From Pseudemcibacter aquimaris (GTDB taxonomy: Bacteria; Pseudomonadota; Alphaproteobacteria; Sphingomonadales; Emcibacteraceae): a stretch of 64,000 nucleotides of DNA. The stretch is from contig NZ_CP079800.1 of the NCBI RefSeq assembly GCF_028869115.1, forward strand, positions 1,116,001-1,180,000, in the 5' to 3' direction. Shown one piece after another: positions 36,683 to 45,723 of the stretch. Position 1 is the first letter of the stretch; each line of letters opens with the position of its first letter. Under the pieces are notes generated by a model, which was given only the letters and a program-made list of their open reading frames with translations, did no database searches and was not told where the DNA came from. A program made the position numbers and the translations under genes.

Positions 36683-37954
36683 TTATTTAGGCATAATCAA
36701 AATATGACGTTTTTTACCAGCAGATAATTTGATGCTGCCTTGATCGTTGAGGTTATCAAGGGTGACTTTCATTTCTCCGTCAGTGATTTTCTCATCATTG
36801 ATTTTAGCGCCGCCCTGTTTAATCAGGCGTCTAACTTCGCCTTTTGATTTACCAAGGCCCGCAGTTACATAAAGATCGGAAATGAATACGCCTGCTTCTA
36901 GTTCTGATTTTGCGACCTCAACGGTCGGCAGGTCGGCGCCTAATGATCTTTCTTCAAATGCTTTCTTTGCGGTTGATTCCGCCTTTTCGGCTGCTTCACG
37001 GCCATGGCACATGGCAGTTACTTCGTTAGCGAGTACTTTTTTCGCTTCGTTGATTTCTGCACCCTCAAGTGCTTCTAATTTTGCGATTTCATCAAGCGGT
37101 AGTTCAGTAAATAATTTTAGAAAACGACCAACATCCGCGTCATCAGTATTGCGCCAGAATTGCCAAAAATCATACGGGCTAAGCATGTCATCATTTAACC
37201 AAATGGCGCCATTTGCTGATTTACCCATTTTTGCGCCACTTGCCGTGGTAATAAGTGGGGTCGTCAGGCCGAATACTTCTTTTTGATCTTTACGGCGGTT
37301 CAGTTCCACGCCGTTAATGATGTTACCCCACTGATCTGATCCGCCCATTTGAAGCCCACAATCAACACGGCGTTGTAGTTCAAGAAAATCATACGCTTGC
37401 AGGATCATATAGTTAAACTCTAGAAACGTTAGCGGGTTTTCACGGTCAAGACGTAGTTTCACGCTTTCGAAAGTCATCATGCGGTTGATGGTGAAGTGTG
37501 GGCCCACATCGCGTAGAAGTTCTACATAACCAAGCTTATCAAGCCAGTCGGCATTGTTCGGCATGATGGCATCTGTGTCGCCGTCACCGAAATCAAGGTA
37601 TTTTTCAAAAACCTTTTTAATGCCTTGCATGTTTTCGTTGATTTTTTCGACCGTTAACATCTGACGGCTTTCGTCTTTACCGCTTGGGTCGCCAATTTTC
37701 GTGGTTCCACCACCCATAAGCACAACAGGTTTATGACCAGATTTTTGAAGATGGCGTAACATCATAATCTGTACTAGTGAACCAACATGCAAACTTGACG
37801 CGGTTAAGTCAAAACCGATATAGGCCGGAACGACGCCAGCAAGTAGCTTTTTATCCAATGCTTCGGGATCAGTGCATTGATGAATAAAGCCTCGTTCCAT
37901 CATTACTTTTAAAAATTCTGATTTAGGTGTGTAATTATCGATCGTTTCGGTCAT
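36683..37954 (-). CDS. tyrS: Tyrosine--tRNA ligase
   Basis: Class I synthetase charging tRNA-Tyr, 423 aa. The HIGH-type motif is HVGSL in [18 protein letters not shown], Tyr-binding residues appear in [15 protein letters not shown], and the KMSKS-type motif is KMGKS. The C-terminal S4 RNA-binding domain is [20 protein letters not shown]. The open frame extends 73 codons further upstream without family similarity, so ATG 37954 (MTETIDNY) is taken as the start. It is divergent from anmK, the usual alphaproteobacterial arrangement, and precedes the LD-carboxypeptidase gene by 19 bp. Confidence 0.95.
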   Translation of the reverse strand: MTETIDNYTPKSEFLKVMMERGFIHQCTDPEALDKKLLAGVVPAYIGFDLTASSLHVGSLVQIMMLRHLQKSGHKPVVLMGGGTTKIGDPSGKDESRQMLTVEKINENMQGIKKVFEKYLDFGDGDTDAIMPNNADWLDKLGYVELLRDVGPHFTINRMMTFESVKLRLDRENPLTFLEFNYMILQAYDFLELQRRVDCGLQMGGSDQWGNIINGVELNRRKDQKEVFGLTTPLITTASGAKMGKSANGAIWLNDDMLSPYDFWQFWRNTDDADVGRFLKLFTELPLDEIAKLEALEGAEINEAKKVLANEVTAMCHGREAAEKAESTAKKAFEERSLGADLPTVEVAKSELEAGVFISDLYVTAGLGKSKGEVRRLIKQGGAKINDEKITDGEMKVTLDNLNDQGSIKLSAGKKRHILIMPK

Positions 37955-38050
37955 AATATCGTCATCTGTGTTTTTTAGAAAAATATGAAGGTTCATGTAG
38001 CACAAGTTTGCAGATGACCAAAAGGGAAAATTAAAGGAAATTGAACCGTA

Positions 38051-39166
38051 ATGGGGAAAAATAAAGAATATTTGGCCATTGGGCTTATGAGCGGCACATC
38101 TGTGGACGGTGTTGATGCCGCGATCATTAAAACGGATGGCTATTCCGTAAAGCGTTACGGCAAGTGTCACCATCTTGCTTATTCAAAAGAACAACAGAAA
38201 ATAATCCTTGAAGCAATCGACCAAGCGAGAGACGCTGGAAACCCGGATATCAGAAGTAATTCAATTTCGATGGCAGAAGGGTTTATAAATGAAATCCATA
38301 CTAAAGCCGTTCAGGAAATTATTAAAATTAATGATCTTAATAGGGATGACATTGATGTCGTCGGTTTCCATGGTCAAACCTTGCTTCATAATCCCGATAA
38401 AGGATGGTCTTGGCAGATTGGTGACGGCCGTGAAATTGCAAGTGAGCTTGGTATAACCGTCATTAATGATTTTCGCCGCGATGATGTTGAAAATGGTGGA
38501 CAGGGGGCGCCACTGGTGCCGATTTTTCACCGTGCTTTATTACCTGAAAAAAATGATTATCCAATAGCACTATTAAATATTGGTGGTGTTGCAAACATCA
38601 CCTGGATTGGTGGCGATGACCCAAGTGATATGCTTGGGTTTGATACGGGGCCGGGTAATGCATTGCTTGATGATTGGGTAAGAGAACATAGCGATTTGCC
38701 ATATGATAAAGATGGTGAATTATCCGCAAGTGGTTCAGTACAGGAAATATTTGTGAATGATTTAATGAACCATGAATATTTTACTGAAAAACCGCCAAAA
38801 TCATTAGACCGTAATGAATTTGGTATTGGGCAGGTTTCAATGTTATCGCCTGCTGATGGTGCCGCGACATTAATCGCATTTACAGTTGCCGCTGTTAAAA
38901 TGGCGGAAGTGATGTGTCCTGATTATGTTAAGAAATGGTATGTTTGTGGTGGCGGGGCCCATAACCCAACGATGATGAAAATGTTATCTGACACGCTTTA
39001 TGGTGACGTTGAGGATATATCGGCACTTGGATTTGATGGTGATTATGTCGAGGCAGAGGCGTTTGCCTATTTCGCAGTAAGGAAACTGCTCAATCTTCCA
39101 ATAACATTTCCGGGGACGACAGGGGTAAGTGAGCCGTCCACCGGCGGTAAAATTAATAAGCCTTAG
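38051..39166 (+). CDS. anmK: Anhydro-N-acetylmuramic acid kinase
   Basis: Cytoplasmic kinase of 371 aa that opens and phosphorylates 1,6-anhydro-MurNAc from recycled peptidoglycan to MurNAc-6-phosphate. ASKHA-fold motifs are [14 protein letters not shown] at the start, [23 protein letters not shown] and the adenosine motif VCGGGAHNP. It stands divergent from tyrS and ends in a 4-bp overlap with the convergent hydrolase gene. The exported LD-carboxypeptidase encoded beyond tyrS and the amidase and PBP1A elsewhere in the window make peptidoglycan turnover a recurring theme. Confidence 0.95.
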   Translation: MGKNKEYLAIGLMSGTSVDGVDAAIIKTDGYSVKRYGKCHHLAYSKEQQKIILEAIDQARDAGNPDIRSNSISMAEGFINEIHTKAVQEIIKINDLNRDDIDVVGFHGQTLLHNPDKGWSWQIGDGREIASELGITVINDFRRDDVENGGQGAPLVPIFHRALLPEKNDYPIALLNIGGVANITWIGGDDPSDMLGFDTGPGNALLDDWVREHSDLPYDKDGELSASGSVQEIFVNDLMNHEYFTEKPPKSLDRNEFGIGQVSMLSPADGAATLIAFTVAAVKMAEVMCPDYVKKWYVCGGGAHNPTMMKMLSDTLYGDVEDISALGFDGDYVEAEAFAYFAVRKLLNLPITFPGTTGVSEPSTGGKINKP

Positions 39167-39804
39167 TAACCAAGGCGCATCGTTAGATATTTATCGACAG
39201 ATTTAACAAGCGGAACATGATGATCTTCATAAAAATGGCTGGCTCCTTCGATTTTATCATAATCAATGGTGATGCCTTTTTGGGCTTGTAATTTATCAAC
39301 AAGTCGCTGCACGGAATGTTCCGTCACAACTGTATCATCGGTACCTTGCGTGATTAGACCTGATGACGGACATGGCGCAAGGAACGAGAAATCATATAGA
39401 TTGGCAGGTGGTGAAACTGACAGGAAGCCACTGATTTCAGGGCGGCGCATTAATAACTGCATTCCAATCCAGGCACCAAAAGAAAATCCGGCAATCCATA
39501 CTTGCGGGCTGTCACGATTTACTGTGTGAAGCCAATCAAGTGCTGCTGCTGCATCGCTAAGTTCGCCAATGCCGCTGTCATATACACCTTCGCTGCGGCC
39601 CACGCCACGGAAATTAAACCGAAGCACAGAAAAGCCACGACGAACAAAAGAGTGATACAGGTAATAGCAAATTTTACTGTTCATGTTGCCGTTGAATTGC
39701 GGGTCTGCGTGCAGGATTAATGCGATTGGTGCGTTTTCCTGCTTGCTTGGATGATAACGGCCTTCAAGACGACCTTCTGGGCCGTTGATAATGACTTCTG
39801 GCAT
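39163..39804 (-). CDS. Alpha/beta hydrolase of the YqhF/dienelactone-hydrolase-like type
   Basis: Small cytosolic hydrolase of 213 aa. The catalytic triad can be placed: nucleophile Ser in GFSFGAWIG, Asp in GTDDTVV, His in GASHFYEDH. The oxyanion region is HADPQFNGNM, and FNFRGVGRSEG precedes the Ser elbow. In many alphaproteobacteria a gene of this type stands just before the cysteine desulfurase genes of the iron-sulfur cluster region, here divergent from them by 118 bp. The substrate is unknown. Confidence 0.82.
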   Translation of the reverse strand: MPEVIINGPEGRLEGRYHPSKQENAPIALILHADPQFNGNMNSKICYYLYHSFVRRGFSVLRFNFRGVGRSEGVYDSGIGELSDAAAALDWLHTVNRDSPQVWIAGFSFGAWIGMQLLMRRPEISGFLSVSPPANLYDFSFLAPCPSSGLITQGTDDTVVTEHSVQRLVDKLQAQKGITIDYDKIEGASHFYEDHHVPLVKSVDKYLTMRLGY

Positions 39805-39940
39805 ATTGGTTTAACCTTAAATGTCTAAAAATATTATTCGTAAAATTTAATAGAATAAAATACCTTATTGATGATTCCGTTCTGTTATAGCATAAAACTA
39901 CGGTGAAATTTCAACCAAGAAATTGGATTTTAGTAAAAAT

Positions 39941-41062
39941 ATGACCTCAGCGAACCTTATATACCTTGATTATAACGCCACGGCACCCATCCGGCCCGAG
40001 GTGATTTCATTGATGTCAGAGGTCATGATCGAGGGCGGAAACCCATCATCGGTACATGCGCTCGGTCGTAAAGCAAAATCTAGAATGGAAACGGCAAGGT
40101 CGCAAATTGCGAATGTAGTCGGTTGCCGTTCACAAATGGTGATTTTTACATCCGGCGGTACCGAAGCCAATAATATGGCCATATTAAATTCCGGAAGATC
40201 ACGGTTGATTACAACGAATGCCGAACATGATTCAGTCAATTCATCAAAAGACAGGTTTAATGGGAAAGTCGACATATTAAACGTAGATCAAAATGGTCAG
40301 ATAAACCCACAAGACTTGGAAAGGTTATTGGGTGAAGATGCGTCAGATACTGTTGTGTCAATATTATATGCGAATAACGAAACTGGCGTTATCCAGAATA
40401 TCGGCCCAATTGCGAAAATAACTAAAGCGGCCGGCGCACTTTTACATTTAGACGCAATTCAGGTATTCGGAAAAATCGATATTGATTTTATGAAAATGAA
40501 TGTGGATATGATGAGCATATCATCCCATAAAATTGGTGGGCCACAAGGGGTGGGGGCGTTAATTGCGCTTGAGAAATTACCTGTGAAATCATCAATTCTT
40601 GGCGGTGGCCAGGAAGTCGGTCGCCGCGGCGGCACAGAAAATATTGCGGGTATTGCCGGATTTGGATTGGCGGCTAGCATGGTTTCAGAAAACCTTGAAA
40701 AAATGGATGTTCTTGAAGAATGGAGAAATGCCTTAGAGCAACGATTATCAGAACATACAGATAAAGTTCGTTTTATGGGAAAAGATGCAAATAGACTTCC
40801 GAATGTTTCGGCCATTTATATGCCGGATGTTTTAAGCGAAACTCAAGTGATGAATTTTGATCTTGAAAAAATATGCATCAGTGCCGGTTCGGCCTGTTCA
40901 TCGGGTAAGGTAAAATCATCCCACGTTATTATGGCAATGACGGGGGATGAGGGTATCGCTAGTTCAACAATCCGAATGAGCATGGGGTGGAACACAACAA
41001 AAGATGATGTGGATGCTTTTGTTAAGACATGGATAAAACTTTATGACCGCAAACACGCCTAA
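39941..41062 (+). CDS. Cysteine desulfurase family protein 1 (NifS/IscS-like)
   Basis: PLP enzyme of about 373 aa that mobilises sulfur from cysteine for iron-sulfur clusters or thio-modifications. It has LDYNATAPIRPEV at the N-terminus, the cofactor-stacking His in NAEHDSV, the Schiff-base Lys in SSHKIGGPQG, and the active-site Cys in ISAGSACSSGKVKSSH, as in IscS-type (group I) proteins. The start is either ATG 39941 (chosen) or TTG 39923; neither has a strong ribosome-binding site. It overlaps the second desulfurase gene by 20 bp. It keeps all catalytic residues but is more divergent than the second copy (DAIQVFGKI for the usual DAAQ). Confidence 0.87.
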   Translation: MTSANLIYLDYNATAPIRPEVISLMSEVMIEGGNPSSVHALGRKAKSRMETARSQIANVVGCRSQMVIFTSGGTEANNMAILNSGRSRLITTNAEHDSVNSSKDRFNGKVDILNVDQNGQINPQDLERLLGEDASDTVVSILYANNETGVIQNIGPIAKITKAAGALLHLDAIQVFGKIDIDFMKMNVDMMSISSHKIGGPQGVGALIALEKLPVKSSILGGGQEVGRRGGTENIAGIAGFGLAASMVSENLEKMDVLEEWRNALEQRLSEHTDKVRFMGKDANRLPNVSAIYMPDVLSETQVMNFDLEKICISAGSACSSGKVKSSHVIMAMTGDEGIASSTIRMSMGWNTTKDDVDAFVKTWIKLYDRKHA

Positions 41063-42188
41063 GTTACCCATCTATCTTGATTATCAGGCAACAACGCCGC
41101 TGGATAGTCGTGTGCTTGATAAAATGATGCCGTTTTTTACGGAACATTTTGGTAATCCGCATTCTGCAGAACATCGTTTCGGCTGGCAAACGGAAGCCGC
41201 TGTTAACGTCGCGCGGGGGCAGGCTGCAAATGTTATTGGTGCGGATGATGATGAGATAATCTTTACTTCAGGCGCAACAGAAAGCAATAATATCGCCATT
41301 AAAGGTGGGGCTTTCGCTCTTGCCGGTAAAAAGAAGCACGTTATTACTGTAAAAACAGAACATGAATGCGTGCTCGCATCATTTAACTCTCTTGAACGGC
41401 TTGGATTTACGGTTACATATCTTGATGTTGATAATGAAGGTTTGATTCATTTATCTGAACTTGAAAATGCGATAACGGAAAATACATCGCTCGTTTCCGT
41501 AATGGCTGTGAATAATGAAATTGGCGTTATTCAGGATTTAAAAGCCATTGGCGACATTTGTAAAAAGCATGAAGTTTTATTCCATACCGATGCAGCGCAA
41601 GGGTTCGGTAAAATTCCACTTGATGTGAATGAAATGAATATCGATTTGGTGAGCATTTCCGGCCATAAAATATATGGCCCTAAAGGGATTGGCGCGCTTT
41701 ATATCCGAAAAGGTGTGCAGGTTATACCGCTGTTTGATGGCGGTGGTCAGGAGCAGGGGATTAGATCCGGTACACTTGCGCCCGCACTTTGTGTTGGACT
41801 TGGTGCGGCCTCGCAAATTGCCAAAGAAGAAATGGAAAAAGATGCAGATTATTTAGCAATACTTTCCAAATCACTCTTAGAAAATATCAAATTGAATAAC
41901 ATCCGTTTGAATGGCTCAGTAGATCATCGCATTCCGGGTAATTTAAACCTGACTTTCGAGGGCGTAAAAAGCGACCTTTTGATTGCGGAACTCAAAAATA
42001 TCGCCATTTCAAGTGGTTCTGCGTGCTCATCAGCAAAACAAAAATCATCATATGTGTTAGAGGCAATCGGTCTTTCAAAAGAAGAGGTCGATGCATCCAT
42101 TCGTATTGGATTTGGCCGAATGACAACTGAAGCCGAAATAGAATATACTGCTGAATATATTACCGAAACGGTCAGGAAGTTATCTTAA
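41043..42188 (+). CDS. Cysteine desulfurase family protein 2 (IscS-like)
   Basis: Second PLP-dependent desulfurase of 381 aa, directly coupled to the first. It carries LDYQATTPLDSRV, the His in KTEHECV, the DAAQGFGKI motif, the Schiff-base Lys in SGHKIYGPKG, and the active Cys in ISSGSACSSAKQKSS. In relatives with sufBCDS nearby, one of two such proteins serves the SUF system; here no suf gene is within the window, and the next gene is an unrelated esterase on the opposite strand with a 9-bp overlap. Division of labour between the two enzymes is unknown; one could feed tRNA thiolation. Confidence 0.89.
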   Translation: MTANTPKLPIYLDYQATTPLDSRVLDKMMPFFTEHFGNPHSAEHRFGWQTEAAVNVARGQAANVIGADDDEIIFTSGATESNNIAIKGGAFALAGKKKHVITVKTEHECVLASFNSLERLGFTVTYLDVDNEGLIHLSELENAITENTSLVSVMAVNNEIGVIQDLKAIGDICKKHEVLFHTDAAQGFGKIPLDVNEMNIDLVSISGHKIYGPKGIGALYIRKGVQVIPLFDGGGQEQGIRSGTLAPALCVGLGAASQIAKEEMEKDADYLAILSKSLLENIKLNNIRLNGSVDHRIPGNLNLTFEGVKSDLLIAELKNIAISSGSACSSAKQKSSYVLEAIGLSKEEVDASIRIGFGRMTTEAEIEYTAEYITETVRKLS

Positions 42189-42950
42189 GAAATTAAGAAG
42201 GATTTCTGAAAATTCTTTTGGCTTTTCTGAATGAAGCCAATGACCGCAGTCATCAATCGTTTCGATTTTGGCATTTGTGAAAATTTCTAATGTTTCCGGT
42301 ACATATTCGTCTGCGATATAATCTGAATTTGCACCACGAATGAATAATGTTTCCCCGTCATAATTATGGCCTTCTGGAGCTGCTTGAATATGTTTATATT
42401 CACCGATTAATGCGGGAAGGTTAATACGCCATTTAAAACCATCACCGTTTTCCGCACGAACCAGGTTCGTTAATAAAAACAATCTGACGCCTGCTTCTGG
42501 AACGTAATTTTTTAAAACTTGTTCTGCTTCACCGCGTCGTTCTATGTTTGCAACTGGAACCGCAAGTAATCCTTCGAAGATTGATTCATGGTGATGTGGA
42601 TATTCAACCGGCGCAATATCACCAATCACGAGTTTATCAACACGTTCCGGATGATTAAGTGCCAACTGCATTGCCGTTTTGCCCCCCATCGAATGACCAA
42701 GAATATGAGCTTTTTTGATGCCTTGATCATCCATAAATTCAATGACGTCTTCAGCCATTAATGAATATGTAATTTCATCGGAATGGGGCGAATTGCCATG
42801 ATTTCTTAGATCAATACAAAACACAATAAAGTCTTCGGCATAAATTTTAGCCAGTCCGCGAAAATTTGCCGCGGACCCATAAAGTCCATGGATAATGATC
42901 AGTGGTTTCTTATTGGCATCGGTGCCATATTGGTCAAAATTTAATTTCAT
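42180..42950 (-). CDS. Alpha/beta hydrolase, YbfF-like esterase
   Basis: Hydrolase of 256 aa resembling E. coli YbfF, an esterase active on short and medium acyl thioesters or esters. It has the oxyanion loop HGLYGSAANFRGL, RNHGNSPH, the nucleophile elbow GHSMGGKT, and DIAPVEYPHHH downstream, with the catalytic His in DCGHWLHSEKP near the C-terminus. Its stop overlaps the 3' end of the second desulfurase gene by 9 bp on the opposite strand. A strong terminator lies upstream of it, so it has its own promoter in the 43 bp between, none of which is obvious. Confidence 0.86.
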   Translation of the reverse strand: MKLNFDQYGTDANKKPLIIIHGLYGSAANFRGLAKIYAEDFIVFCIDLRNHGNSPHSDEITYSLMAEDVIEFMDDQGIKKAHILGHSMGGKTAMQLALNHPERVDKLVIGDIAPVEYPHHHESIFEGLLAVPVANIERRGEAEQVLKNYVPEAGVRLFLLTNLVRAENGDGFKWRINLPALIGEYKHIQAAPEGHNYDGETLFIRGANSDYIADEYVPETLEIFTNAKIETIDDCGHWLHSEKPKEFSEILLNFLR

Positions 42951-42993
42951 AGCGCTCTATGTATAGATATTTTGAAAAAATACAAGGTTTGCA

Positions 42994-43031
42994 TAAAAAA
43001 ACCGGCCCCCTTTCTTTAAGGGGACCGGTTT
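42994..43031 (-). terminator. Rho-independent terminator downstream of the histidine kinase/ncRNA
   Basis: Thirteen-pair stem with one mismatch (42999-43012 with 43018-43031), 5-nt loop, then U6 on the minus strand. It ends whatever transcript covers the 43-kb structured region. Confidence 0.92.
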
Positions 43032-43175
43032 AATAAACAGGGTTGAAGGGGGAGTAGGGAAATTACTGTTAATAGTAAAAAAGCCCCTGTTTATATCTAG
43101 TTTTGCTCTATGGAGGAGCTGTTCGGGAGCAAGGTAGCTATAGGGTTTAACGTCACTTGCAATTCTAGATATAAA
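42994..43175 (-). ncRNA. Candidate structured RNA with C-rich loops (or processed 3' UTR of the histidine kinase)
   Basis: On the minus strand this stretch holds a hairpin TTGCTC/GAGCAA (43132-43127 with 43108-43103) whose 18-nt loop shows CUCCUCC, then an alternative pairing of TTTATATCTAG with CTAGATATAAA (43090-43100/43165-43175, 11 bp perfect), then a 9-bp stem TAAACAGGG/CCCTGTTTA enclosing a region with CUACUCCCCCUUC, and finally a strong terminator. C-rich single-stranded motifs beside hairpins resemble the tandem RNAs at 10.1-10.6 kb. The 5' end is not established: no convincing promoter was found, and the RNA could be cut from the 3' UTR of the kinase mRNA, whose stop is 75 nt upstream. 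Confidence 0.5.
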
Positions 43176-43200
43176 CCAGATTTTCAATTCTTAAAGTCGA

Positions 43201-43231
43201 TTGCGATGAAATGCATCTCTTTTGCGATGAA
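43201..43231. repeat. Direct repeat TTGCGATGAA x2, 21-bp period
   Basis: TTGCGATGAA occurs at 43201-43210 and 43222-43231, two helical turns apart, just downstream of the histidine kinase stop and upstream of the candidate RNA. It could be a regulator site for the RNA or part of its precursor; no family is recognised. Confidence 0.4.
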
Positions 43232-43249
43232 TGGTAAAAACAGATGAAA

Positions 43250-45646
43250 TTAAAGGTTTTTTTGTAGAGGTAAGATGATTTGCACTGTTGTTCCAATGCC
43301 AAATTCACTTTCCATTCTAATTTCGCCACCGATCAGTGTTGCAAGCTCATTTACGATAGCGAGGCCAAGGCCGGTTCCTTCTTCGTTAAGGTTATGACTT
43401 TCATGGCCTTGTTCAAATGGATGAAGAACTTGCTCAATACGTTCTTCAGGAATGCCAATACCGTTATCTTTAATTTCAATGAAGATTTTCTCTTCATCTT
43501 TTACGAAACAATTGCATTCAATGTTTCCGCCTTCGTTGGTAAATTTAATAGCATTTGATAAAAGGTTGATTATTATTCTTTTGATGACGTGAATATCACT
43601 TTGGATTTGCGAATATTCGTTTGAAATTTGGTATTCATACTTAAGATTAATATCTTTACTATTAGCAAGTGGCATGATCATTTTGATCGATTGCGTTATA
43701 CAGTCATCAAGATTAAATTCTGTTATATCAAGTCGCCATTTCCCGGCTTCGATTTTGGATAAATCCAGTATTTCATTAATAACAGTCGCCAAATGTTCGC
43801 CGCTGTTTTTAATGTCAGCTAAATATTCTTTTTGCTTTTGAGATTTAATTTCCCCTGCCATACCGGAAAGTATGACATCAGAAAAACCGATGATCGCATT
43901 TAATGGCGTTCTAAGTTCATGTGACATATTGGCAAGGAACCGTGTTTTGGCAATACTTGCATTTTCCGCGGCTAATTCGGCGGCTTTACGCTGTCTTATT
44001 TCCTTTTGTAGGCTGTAATTCCATATAAGAATAAGGCCGATAATTACTATGGCAATAATGGATGAACGAATAAGTAATTCGTAATTTTCTTGTTGTTCAA
44101 ACTCTATACCTAGCCAAGCTCTCGAAATTTCTGTTCTTTCAAGCGGTGAAATTGATGCCATTGCTTTTCTTAAGGCACTGGCAAGATGGGGAAGGTCAAT
44201 TCTTGCAGCCATACTATTGCGGCTTCTGTAACTGGTTTCGCCGACGGCCGAAATTTGGGTTAGTCCTTCAAGTGCAATATGATGCGCAGTAATGGGAACA
44301 CTACCGACATATGCATCAGCTTGTCCGGTTGCCACTAGGCTTAATGCTTCAGTGACATCATCCGTTTGAATAATATTTATATTAGGATAATCTCTACTAA
44401 TAATTTCTGTAATGGAAAAATCTTTGATTTGTGCAAGTGTTCGTCCATTCAATGCATCCAAATTACCAAAAAGTTGTCCACCCTCACGGGCAAAAATCAT
44501 ATAACTTGCTTCAAGTATTGGATCTGTAAAATCAAGAAATTCACGTCTTTCAATGGTGTTATTGACCACAGAAACCATATGAGCTTGTTTGCTGTGAATA
44601 TGTTCTAGGGATTCTGTCCAGTTATTGCTGCCGGACCATTCAAATGTAATGCCGAGTTTTTCTTCGAATAGGGATAAATACGAACCTGCAAGACCACTAA
44701 TATTTCCATTTTGGTCAATAAATTCTAGCGGGGCGTTATTAGGATCAGTGGCGACTTTAATAATTTTGTTTTTTGATAGCCAATTTATTTCTTCTTCCGT
44801 AAGATCAAGGCCAATGGCGTATTCTGCAATAACTTCGTCTTTCACATTGGTTTGCCATTTTTCGGTTAGTGCATTGAATTCTGAAACCGTTACCGCATCC
44901 ATTCCTTTTTCCAGGATTGTTTTAAGTATCGGCCAATCATCCCTGACAGCAAAACTTATGCTATCTGAATCGCCATCATGTAAAAAGAAACTATCGCCAA
45001 CGATACTAATATTGGTCAGCATATTTTGGTTTAACATATGATTTGTAACAGGATATATGTCGACAAATAAATCTATCTTGCCAATCGCGATATCCTTAAG
45101 GGCACTTACCGTGTCATTATATTCAGCAATCTTTATTTCCGGATATTCATTTACCAGAATTTCATGGGAAAGATCACCTATGACAGTGCCAACAATCTTA
45201 TTTTTTAAATCATCAATTGTTTCAATTCTGGTGCTGCCGGTTCTTCCGAAAAAGACCATCGGCATATCAAGATAAGGTCTAGTGAATATAAGGTATTTAC
45301 TGCGATCAGGCGTTTGAATGATACTTTGCGCCATGTCGATTTCTTTATTTTCGAGCATAGTAAGCAAATCTTGCCAGAGATATCCGCCAATATAATCTAT
45401 TTTTAGACCGACCTTTTCGGCCACCAAATTTAGGTAATCAATGGAAAAACCCTCTGCTTCACCATTTTGGATGAAATCAAGCGGTGCCCAGTCAAGCTCA
45501 TTAGTTGCTGTGATGACGGGGTGTTCAGCGATGAATTTCTTTTCTTCATCGCTTAGTTCAATTCCCTGAGCATTAGCGGCCATATTATTTATGACGACTA
45601 ACAAGAACAACACTAACGATTTCAATAAGAAAGAAATCCTATTCAT
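43250..45646 (-). CDS. Hybrid-sensing histidine kinase with two periplasmic solute-binding domains
   Basis: Membrane sensor kinase of 798 aa. After a signal peptide (residues about 1-26, ending ANAQ) come two tandem SBP_bac_3/HisJ-like domains (about 35-265 and 285-515), one transmembrane helix (about 527-547, SIIAIVIIGLILIWNYSL), a short coiled coil, then HisKA with the phospho-acceptor His in ANMSHELRTPLNAIIGF and an HATPase_c domain (NLLSNAIKFTNEGG, DNGIGIPEER, GTGLGLAIV). The layout is EvgS/BvgS-like but without PAS, receiver or Hpt domains. No response-regulator gene adjoins it, so its partner is unknown. It is transcribed alone and followed by the candidate RNA. Confidence 0.9.
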   Translation of the reverse strand: MNRISFLLKSLVLFLLVVINNMAANAQGIELSDEEKKFIAEHPVITATNELDWAPLDFIQNGEAEGFSIDYLNLVAEKVGLKIDYIGGYLWQDLLTMLENKEIDMAQSIIQTPDRSKYLIFTRPYLDMPMVFFGRTGSTRIETIDDLKNKIVGTVIGDLSHEILVNEYPEIKIAEYNDTVSALKDIAIGKIDLFVDIYPVTNHMLNQNMLTNISIVGDSFFLHDGDSDSISFAVRDDWPILKTILEKGMDAVTVSEFNALTEKWQTNVKDEVIAEYAIGLDLTEEEINWLSKNKIIKVATDPNNAPLEFIDQNGNISGLAGSYLSLFEEKLGITFEWSGSNNWTESLEHIHSKQAHMVSVVNNTIERREFLDFTDPILEASYMIFAREGGQLFGNLDALNGRTLAQIKDFSITEIISRDYPNINIIQTDDVTEALSLVATGQADAYVGSVPITAHHIALEGLTQISAVGETSYRSRNSMAARIDLPHLASALRKAMASISPLERTEISRAWLGIEFEQQENYELLIRSSIIAIVIIGLILIWNYSLQKEIRQRKAAELAAENASIAKTRFLANMSHELRTPLNAIIGFSDVILSGMAGEIKSQKQKEYLADIKNSGEHLATVINEILDLSKIEAGKWRLDITEFNLDDCITQSIKMIMPLANSKDINLKYEYQISNEYSQIQSDIHVIKRIIINLLSNAIKFTNEGGNIECNCFVKDEEKIFIEIKDNGIGIPEERIEQVLHPFEQGHESHNLNEEGTGLGLAIVNELATLIGGEIRMESEFGIGTTVQIILPLQKNL

Positions 45647-45723
45647 ATATTACTACCTACTTATTAACCCCAATTGGATAGTAAGTATGAATGGTTAACA
45701 TTTCTTTTATAAATAGAACACTT

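Noticed and set aside
37955-38173. Seventy-three-codon N-terminal extension of tyrS
   Set aside because: It shows no similarity to tyrosyl-tRNA synthetases, overlaps the divergent anmK gene start, and the ATG at 37954 gives the usual length.
40459-40815. Minus-strand ORFs opposite the cysteine desulfurase genes
   Set aside because: They are shadows of well-supported plus-strand coding sequence with intact active-site motifs.
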